A stretch of 58,336 nt of DNA from Proteiniphilum sp. UBA5384 (GTDB lineage Bacteria > Bacteroidota > Bacteroidia > Bacteroidales > Dysgonomonadaceae), in NCBI RefSeq assembly GCF_002410825.1, contig NZ_DHOS01000042.1, positions 1 to 58,336 of the forward strand, given 5' to 3'. Below the pieces are notes generated by a model. The model had not been told where the DNA came from. It worked only from the letters and a program-made list of their open reading frames with translations, and searched no databases. Both the position numbers and the translations under genes were made by a program. This document shows positions 53,063 to 58,336 of the stretch, in pieces. Within the stretch, counting starts at the first letter, position 1. Every line of letters begins with the position of its first letter.

Positions 53063-54106
53063 ATGTTCTGTCCAGCCCGTATCTCTTGGTGTTTAGTCGT
53101 TTCTCATCCTATATGTAGCATTCTTCTATTATTGCTACCTGCCTTTTGGTTGGGGTGTGATGACCTGGATGTACAGTTCGACAATAATCCTCAAGGTAAT
53201 TTCGATGCGTTATGGACGATCCTTGACCGGAATTATTGTTTTTTCGAGTATAAGGATATTGATTGGGCAGAGGTATACAATAATTATAGTAGGCGTATTT
53301 CTCCCGATATAGATAGTGAAGGCCTGTTCAGGTTGATGGGATTGATGCTTGCCGAATTGAAAGACGGTCATGTGAATTTGACCGCCGCACATGATATAAC
53401 CCGTTATTGGGAGTGGCATGAAGATTACCCCTCTAATTTTGACCAGGCCATCCAGAAACACTATCTCGGTAATGATTATGGTATTGCATCCGGAATGAGA
53501 TACAAAATATTCGAAGATAATGTCGGTTACATCTATTACGGCAGTTTCTCCAATGACGTGGGTGAGGGAAATCTCAGTGAGGTCCTAAACCGGATGGCTA
53601 TATGCAAAGGACTTATTTTTGATGTCAGAAGCAATGGCGGTGGCAGCTTAACCAATGTGGAAAGAATCACAAGTCGTTTTTTTAACGAACGCCGCCTCAT
53701 TGGTTATATCTCTCATAAAGTCGGTCCGGGGCATGATGAATTCTCGCCGCTTTACCCCAAATATGTGGAGAGTTCCAATAGGATACGTTACCAGAAACCG
53801 GTAGTCGTTCTTACCAACAGAGGGTGTTACAGTGCTACCAACGAGTTTGTCAGTATTATGAAATATGCTTCCAATGTCACTGTGATGGGGGACAGGACCG
53901 GGGGGGGGAGCGGATTGCCTTTTACCTCTGAATTGCCCAATGGCTGGTCGGTTCGTTTTTCAGCATCTCCCATGTTCAATGCAGAAAAAGAACATATCGA
54001 ATTTGGCGTGGAACCCGATATATATGTAAGCATGTTGGAAGGGGACCGTCAGAAAAACAAGGACACTATTATTGAAAAAGCGCGTGAACTGCTAAGTAAA
54101 CAGTGA
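53063..54106 (+). CDS. S41-family peptidase lipoprotein (tricorn-like core)
   Basis: From ATG 53063 the protein has 347 residues with a lipobox-like FWLGC after a hydrophobic leader; upstream in-frame starts overlap rpiB and lack a signal. S41 features: LKDGHVNLT, GLIFDVRSNGGGS, the nucleophile Ser in NRGCYSATNEFV, and MGDRTGGGSGLP. No PDZ domain is evident, so it is a compact member. It starts 7 bases after rpiB and may be read through from it. Confidence 0.88.
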   Translation: MFCPARISWCLVVSHPICSILLLLLPAFWLGCDDLDVQFDNNPQGNFDALWTILDRNYCFFEYKDIDWAEVYNNYSRRISPDIDSEGLFRLMGLMLAELKDGHVNLTAAHDITRYWEWHEDYPSNFDQAIQKHYLGNDYGIASGMRYKIFEDNVGYIYYGSFSNDVGEGNLSEVLNRMAICKGLIFDVRSNGGGSLTNVERITSRFFNERRLIGYISHKVGPGHDEFSPLYPKYVESSNRIRYQKPVVVLTNRGCYSATNEFVSIMKYASNVTVMGDRTGGGSGLPFTSELPNGWSVRFSASPMFNAEKEHIEFGVEPDIYVSMLEGDRQKNKDTIIEKARELLSKQ

Positions 54107-54135
54107 GAAAGGAAAAAGTAAGGTAAAAAAGATTT

Positions 54136-54915
54136 ATGGTTAAAGGAATTTTCTTTGATATTGACGGTACATTAGTCAGTTTCAACACACATCGGATACC
54201 CGATTCCACCCGAAAAGCGATCGAGACGATCAGGAATAAAGGAGTTAAAGTATTTATTGCCACCGGCCGGCATTTTTCATCTATCAATAATCTCGACGAT
54301 ATGGAATTCGACGGATATATTACGATGAACGGCTGTTACTGCCTGCAAGGGACAGATAATGTGATATTCAAAAAGAGTATTGCCCCGGCAGATATAAATC
54401 ATTTTATTGATTATCTGCAGCAGGAAAAGGAATTTCCCTGTCTTTTTGTTGAAGAGCACAAGTTATCTCTCAATTATGTTGATGAAGAGGCAAAGTATCT
54501 GATGAAATTACTGAAACAGGAAGAGAGTTTTCCAAAGCATGCGTTGGATTATTACCGGGATAAAGAACTGTTTCAGTTGACGGCATTTTTCAAAGAATCT
54601 CAGGAGGAAGAGGTGATGAGCCGGTTGCCCAATTGTTCGGCTATGCGATGGTACCCCACTTTCGCCGATGTGATAGCGAAAGGGGTAGACAAAGGTGTCG
54701 GTATTGATCAGCTCTGCAATTATTATGGATTTTCACTAGATGAAACGATGGCTTTTGGTGATGGAGGCAATGATATTGAGATGCTCCGCCGTGCCGGTAT
54801 CGGTGTGGCGATGAGAAATGCAAAAGAGAACGTTAAACAGGCGGCAGATTATGTTACTGATTCCGTAGATAATGATGGTGTACTAAAAGCGCTGCAGCAT
54901 TTCGGGTTGATGTAA
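54136..54915 (+). CDS. Cof-type HAD-IIB family phosphatase
   Basis: The 259-residue protein has HAD motif I FFDIDGTLV with Asp8 and Asp10, motif II IATGR, and motifs III/IV GVDKGVGIDQL and AFGDGGNDIEMLRRAGIGVAMRNA. The cap between them is of type IIB. Such enzymes dephosphorylate sugar phosphates or related small metabolites; the substrate is not predictable. Confidence 0.94.
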   Translation: MVKGIFFDIDGTLVSFNTHRIPDSTRKAIETIRNKGVKVFIATGRHFSSINNLDDMEFDGYITMNGCYCLQGTDNVIFKKSIAPADINHFIDYLQQEKEFPCLFVEEHKLSLNYVDEEAKYLMKLLKQEESFPKHALDYYRDKELFQLTAFFKESQEEEVMSRLPNCSAMRWYPTFADVIAKGVDKGVGIDQLCNYYGFSLDETMAFGDGGNDIEMLRRAGIGVAMRNAKENVKQAADYVTDSVDNDGVLKALQHFGLM

Positions 54916-54923
54916 TGTACCAC

Positions 54924-54958
54924 AAAAAAACCGGAGGCACTTTTAGCCTCCGGCCTGT
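54924..54958. terminator. Hairpin terminator between convergent genes
   Basis: CCGGAGGC (54931-54938) pairs perfectly with GCCTCCGG (54946-54953), loop of seven. A run of seven A on its left gives a T run on the minus strand, so it best serves the beta-galactosidase gene; on the plus strand the T run is weak. Confidence 0.88.
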
Positions 54959-54975
54959 TTGATCTCTTCAATCTT

Positions 54976-57900
54976 TTACTTTCCCGAAATGCCGATCGTA
55001 TAGCTATACTTGTATTCCTTGCCGGAGAACCTGTATTGGTCTAACGGTCTGGCACCCCACGAATTTAATCCGCCAACTCCACGCTGGAACAAATCAATGC
55101 AGAGTACAGTTTCCTTACGGGGAATCACATCCGACCAATGCTGTTGTTTCTTGGTCATTCCCGGATCGAGGTCTTCAGGGCGATAATTGGTCGCACTTAC
55201 TGAAAGCGGCTGTGCCCCATCAATCCGGATGCCTTTACCTGCGCTATTTTGAAGTGTAAGCCAGCGCACATCCGTTTTGTTCCCAGTTTCCTGGGGACGG
55301 TAGTAAGTGTATGCCTGGTCTTTTACGAGGCCTTCCCATATACCCATAAAAGTATCGGTATTGCGATCCACGTAATTCTCCCACGGTCCTCGGCCGTACC
55401 AGCGGAATTGTGCATATTCTTCCGGTAATATCATCAACATGCCGAAACGCATTATCTCCGGCAGATCATCACTTTGCGCCTGGTAATGGAGTCCGGTAGT
55501 CAGGCTTCCGTCATTATTCACGGTGTAAGTGATATCCACAAAAGCTTCAATACCCCGAAGCTTGGCACGATACATGAATGACACACCATCATTTTTCTCT
55601 TCCATTTTACGGTAACTCCAGATCACATTATGTCCTGCCGCATCCCATAGGCGGAGGTGGTATTGTTCGTTGGAGCCGAAGTCATTATCGAGCGGCGCTC
55701 TCCAGAAATTCAGCCGGGGTAACTCCTTGAAGATATTTTGTCCATCTGCTTTTGCGCTGACCAGGGACCTGCCGTCTTTCAGCGAAAAGATATATTCCAC
55801 ATTCCCCGAAGTAACGGTCACGGTTTCATCTTTCCGGGACAAGTTCACCGTTCCCTTACGATCTGTTGAAACGAAATAATTATTGGTTCCGAAGGCGAAT
55901 TCCTCTTTAGCCATTTCAAAGCCGGGTTTAATAAACCTGTTTCCTTTCTTGTCGTAGGCAAAGAGTCGGAGAAAATATTCCGTGCCGTTTTCGGGTTCTA
56001 TGGCCGGAAGCTTCAGTTGAACATCTTTTTTAGAGTTGGCCGGTACTTCCACCGTAAAATCCCCTTCCGCCATTTCTTCACCATTTTTAAGCAAGACCCA
56101 TTTATAAGCATACGCCTCATTGGTCAGGGCGGTGAATTTGAAATCGTTGACTACGGTAATAAGTCCCTTGTCCGGGTCTTTTACCTCAAAAAGAATATTC
56201 TGGTAGACTTTCTTTACGATATGGGTGTGGGGCATATAATTCTGGTCGGGGGTAATCAATCCGTCCATACAGAAATTGCCATCGTTCATTTTGTTATATC
56301 CCCCCAGGTCGCCCCCATATGCCCAGTAGGAACGTCCCTGCTCGTCGTGGGCAGCATACCCGTGATTATACCATTCCCAGATGAAACCGCCCTGCATATT
56401 TTTACTGCTGCGCATCAGTTCCCAGTATTCGGGGAAGTTCCCCATGCTGTTCCCCATGGCATGGGCATATTCACACATGATAAAGGGGCGCCCGAGGTCT
56501 TGAGCAGCATCACGTTTCATGCTGTTCCATGAAGGATACATGGGGCAGATGATATCGGTGTTGCGGTCGCGGCCGGCCTGTTCATATTGCACGGGGCGGG
56601 TCGGGTCGCGTTGCTTGGCCCAGTCATACATGTCGAAGAATGCTTTCCCGTTACCGGCCTCGTTGCCTAACGACCAGATTATGACCGAGGGATGGTTCTT
56701 GTCCCTTTCCACCAAACGGTAGATACGGTCCATATGTTGTGCATGCCACTCCGGGAAGTTGGAGACGTTGTCGGGACCGTAACCCAGTCCGTGTGATTCC
56801 AGATTGGCTTCGTCTACAAGATAAATACCGTATTCATCACATAATTTGTACCAAAGTGGTTGTTGCGGGTAATGGGATGTACGGACTGCATTGATATTTA
56901 ACTCTTTCATCAATTGCAGATTCCGCATCATGGTTTCTTTATCCACTACTTGTCCTTTATTGGTATTGAATTCATGCAGGTTGACCCCCTTCAGGTATAT
57001 TTTTTGTCCGTTCACCAACAACTGCCCGTCCTTGATTTCTACTCTGCGAAATCCTATCTTCGAGGAGGTTGTTTCAACCAGGTTGCCTTTTTCATCTTTG
57101 AGGGTCAGGAGAAGGGTGTAGAGGTTGGGCGTTTCGGCCGTCCATTTGGCCGGATTGGATACTCTTCCCGAGAGGCTGATCCCTCCGGACAGTGAAGCAC
57201 CTATGGTTGTATTTTTTGCCTGGCGGAATACACTCTTTCCGTTTTTATCGAGGATGGAAACCTCCAGGGAACGGTTTTGATCCTGGTCCGTATAATTTTT
57301 TAATTCCACTTCTATACTGAATTGTCCGTGACGGTAGTCATTGTCCAGGCCAGGGTGGGCAAAAAAATCCTGGATACGCGTATCAGCTGTGCTGTAGAGG
57401 TAAACATTGCGATTGATCCCTCCCAGACGCCACATATCCTGGTCTTCAAGGTAGGAGCCGTCGCTGAATTTATGCACTTGGCATGCCAGGAGGTTCTCTC
57501 CCGGACGGATATAGGGAGTGATATCGAATTCGGCAGGGCTCTTGGCATTTTTATTGATGCCCACTTGCTTACCGTTCACAAAAACAACCATGAAGTTGGT
57601 ACCCCCTTCAAAATGGAGGAATACTCTTCTGCCGTTCCATGTATATGGAATGTTGAATATCTGCCGGTAGGATCCTGCCGGAGAATCGTTCCGGTCGATA
57701 TGGGGAGGGTTCACCGGAAACCCGTAGCCGATGTTCACGTAATAGGGAAGACCATAACCGTTGAACTCCCAGTTGCCCGGTACGGGTATTTTACCCCACG
57801 CGCTGTCATCATAGTTTTCATTAAAGAAACCGGTCGGTACTTCAGCAATCCTGGGTACCCAGTGGAACTTCCATATGCCGTTGAGCGACTGATAATAGGG

Positions 57901-58092
57901 TGAATGTTCATACTCGTCGGCAATGGCTGTCTGCTCACTGGCATACGGAATTGCCGTAGCCCTTGTCTTTTCGGTATTTACTGCAAAAACTTCGGGATTT
58001 TCCCAATCGAGAACTTTGCCTTGTGCCAAGATACTGTTAAATGTTGGTTGTATCAACGTCATTAAAAAAATCAGATAAAAAAATTGCCTCAT
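54976..58092 (-). CDS. GH2 beta-galactosidase, LacZ type
   Basis: The 1038-residue protein has a signal peptide ending NSILAQ, unlike cytoplasmic LacZ. Full LacZ layout: jelly roll (PVPGNWEFNGYGLPYYVN), Ig domains, TIM barrel with acid/base Glu478 in WSLGNEAGNG and nucleophile Glu541 in MCEYAHAMGNS, and the Bgal small-chain domain (FWRAPLDNDFG ... GRGPWENYVDR). It should release terminal galactose from oligosaccharides in the periplasm. It is not adjacent to a SusCD pair here and may work with either the PUL or a locus beyond the window. Confidence 0.95.
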   Translation of the reverse strand: MRQFFYLIFLMTLIQPTFNSILAQGKVLDWENPEVFAVNTEKTRATAIPYASEQTAIADEYEHSPYYQSLNGIWKFHWVPRIAEVPTGFFNENYDDSAWGKIPVPGNWEFNGYGLPYYVNIGYGFPVNPPHIDRNDSPAGSYRQIFNIPYTWNGRRVFLHFEGGTNFMVVFVNGKQVGINKNAKSPAEFDITPYIRPGENLLACQVHKFSDGSYLEDQDMWRLGGINRNVYLYSTADTRIQDFFAHPGLDNDYRHGQFSIEVELKNYTDQDQNRSLEVSILDKNGKSVFRQAKNTTIGASLSGGISLSGRVSNPAKWTAETPNLYTLLLTLKDEKGNLVETTSSKIGFRRVEIKDGQLLVNGQKIYLKGVNLHEFNTNKGQVVDKETMMRNLQLMKELNINAVRTSHYPQQPLWYKLCDEYGIYLVDEANLESHGLGYGPDNVSNFPEWHAQHMDRIYRLVERDKNHPSVIIWSLGNEAGNGKAFFDMYDWAKQRDPTRPVQYEQAGRDRNTDIICPMYPSWNSMKRDAAQDLGRPFIMCEYAHAMGNSMGNFPEYWELMRSSKNMQGGFIWEWYNHGYAAHDEQGRSYWAYGGDLGGYNKMNDGNFCMDGLITPDQNYMPHTHIVKKVYQNILFEVKDPDKGLITVVNDFKFTALTNEAYAYKWVLLKNGEEMAEGDFTVEVPANSKKDVQLKLPAIEPENGTEYFLRLFAYDKKGNRFIKPGFEMAKEEFAFGTNNYFVSTDRKGTVNLSRKDETVTVTSGNVEYIFSLKDGRSLVSAKADGQNIFKELPRLNFWRAPLDNDFGSNEQYHLRLWDAAGHNVIWSYRKMEEKNDGVSFMYRAKLRGIEAFVDITYTVNNDGSLTTGLHYQAQSDDLPEIMRFGMLMILPEEYAQFRWYGRGPWENYVDRNTDTFMGIWEGLVKDQAYTYYRPQETGNKTDVRWLTLQNSAGKGIRIDGAQPLSVSATNYRPEDLDPGMTKKQQHWSDVIPRKETVLCIDLFQRGVGGLNSWGARPLDQYRFSGKEYKYSYTIGISGK

Positions 58093-58125
58093 GCGTATTT
58101 TATTTTGGTGAGTGATTTATAAATA

Positions 58126-58155
58126 CAAATATAACCATCAATAAGGAATTTGCAA
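58126..58155 (-). promoter_or_regulatory. Promoter of the beta-galactosidase gene
   Basis: On the minus strand TTG (58153-58155), a 19-base spacer and TATATTTG (58126-58133) match the Bacteroidota consensus almost perfectly, 33 bases before the start codon. Confidence 0.8.
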
Positions 58156-58336
58156 CTATTTATTTTGAATAAATTCCTAATTGTAGGCTGAATTTAAATG
58201 ATTTTATTAAGAAAGTACCGGTTAATTTTATTATAAAGTGATTGTTTTCTTTCATAATATTTTTGCATCTTTGTAATGGAGACTCATTTAAAATGTAATT
58301 GATTTAACTACCATCTTTCCTCTAAAAATCCCCAAG
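58156..58336. other. AT-rich end of the window
   Basis: No gene is visible. CATCTTTG at about 58267-58274 on the plus strand is one base from the -7 consensus and might be the promoter of a gene beyond the edge. Confidence 0.4.

Overview
The window comes from a Bacteroidota genome, most likely order Bacteroidales and possibly the Dysgonomonadaceae. This is inferred from SusC/SusD pairs, a hybrid two-component regulator, many lipoproteins, promoters of the TTTG / TAnnTTTG type and the DUF177-rpmF-fabH-era-der gene order. No 16S gene or database search was available, so the genus is a guess.

Left part (1-8.8 kb) is core genome: the tail of an unknown gene, a CBM9-like protein, an aminoglycoside-phosphotransferase-fold (possibly sugar) kinase, then DUF177, L32, FabH, Era, Der and a large DUF349 protein, closed by a strong terminator. 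A decayed RhuM-like gene on the minus strand marks the boundary to the accessory region.

Middle part (9.1-40.9 kb) is a polysaccharide utilisation locus in two modules. Module 1 (9.4-26.9 kb): SusC, SusD, three GH43 lipoproteins (one clearly endo-arabinanase-like), a hybrid histidine-kinase/AraC regulator, a secreted GH2, an unrecognised 678-residue secreted protein and a galactose-mutarotase-like lipoprotein. Module 2 (28.3-40.9 kb): SusC, SusD, a DUF3823 lipoprotein, a second copy of the same GH2, a DUF4965/glutaminase-A-like lipoprotein and a GH127-type beta-L-arabinofuranosidase-like protein. Between them lie two paralogous XRE regulators, each with its own promoter, and the tail of a dead AlbA-type gene. 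GH43 plus GH127 points to an arabinose-rich glycan; GH2 and the mutarotase suggest galactose or a related sugar as well. This substrate assignment is inference. The second GH2 copy is followed by sequence that still resembles the start and terminator of the mutarotase gene, so a block was duplicated and then lost its interior.

Right part (40.9-58.3 kb) is mostly housekeeping: endonuclease III, an M81 (MlrC-like) lipoprotein, an MG2/TonB-plug protein, RsmE, a bifunctional-nuclease/UVR protein, tRNA-His, two S41 peptidases, a TrmH-type methyltransferase, transketolase-RpiB (pentose phosphate steps that would receive arabinose carbon), a Cof-type HAD phosphatase, and a full-length GH2 beta-galactosidase on the minus strand with a near-perfect Bacteroidota promoter.
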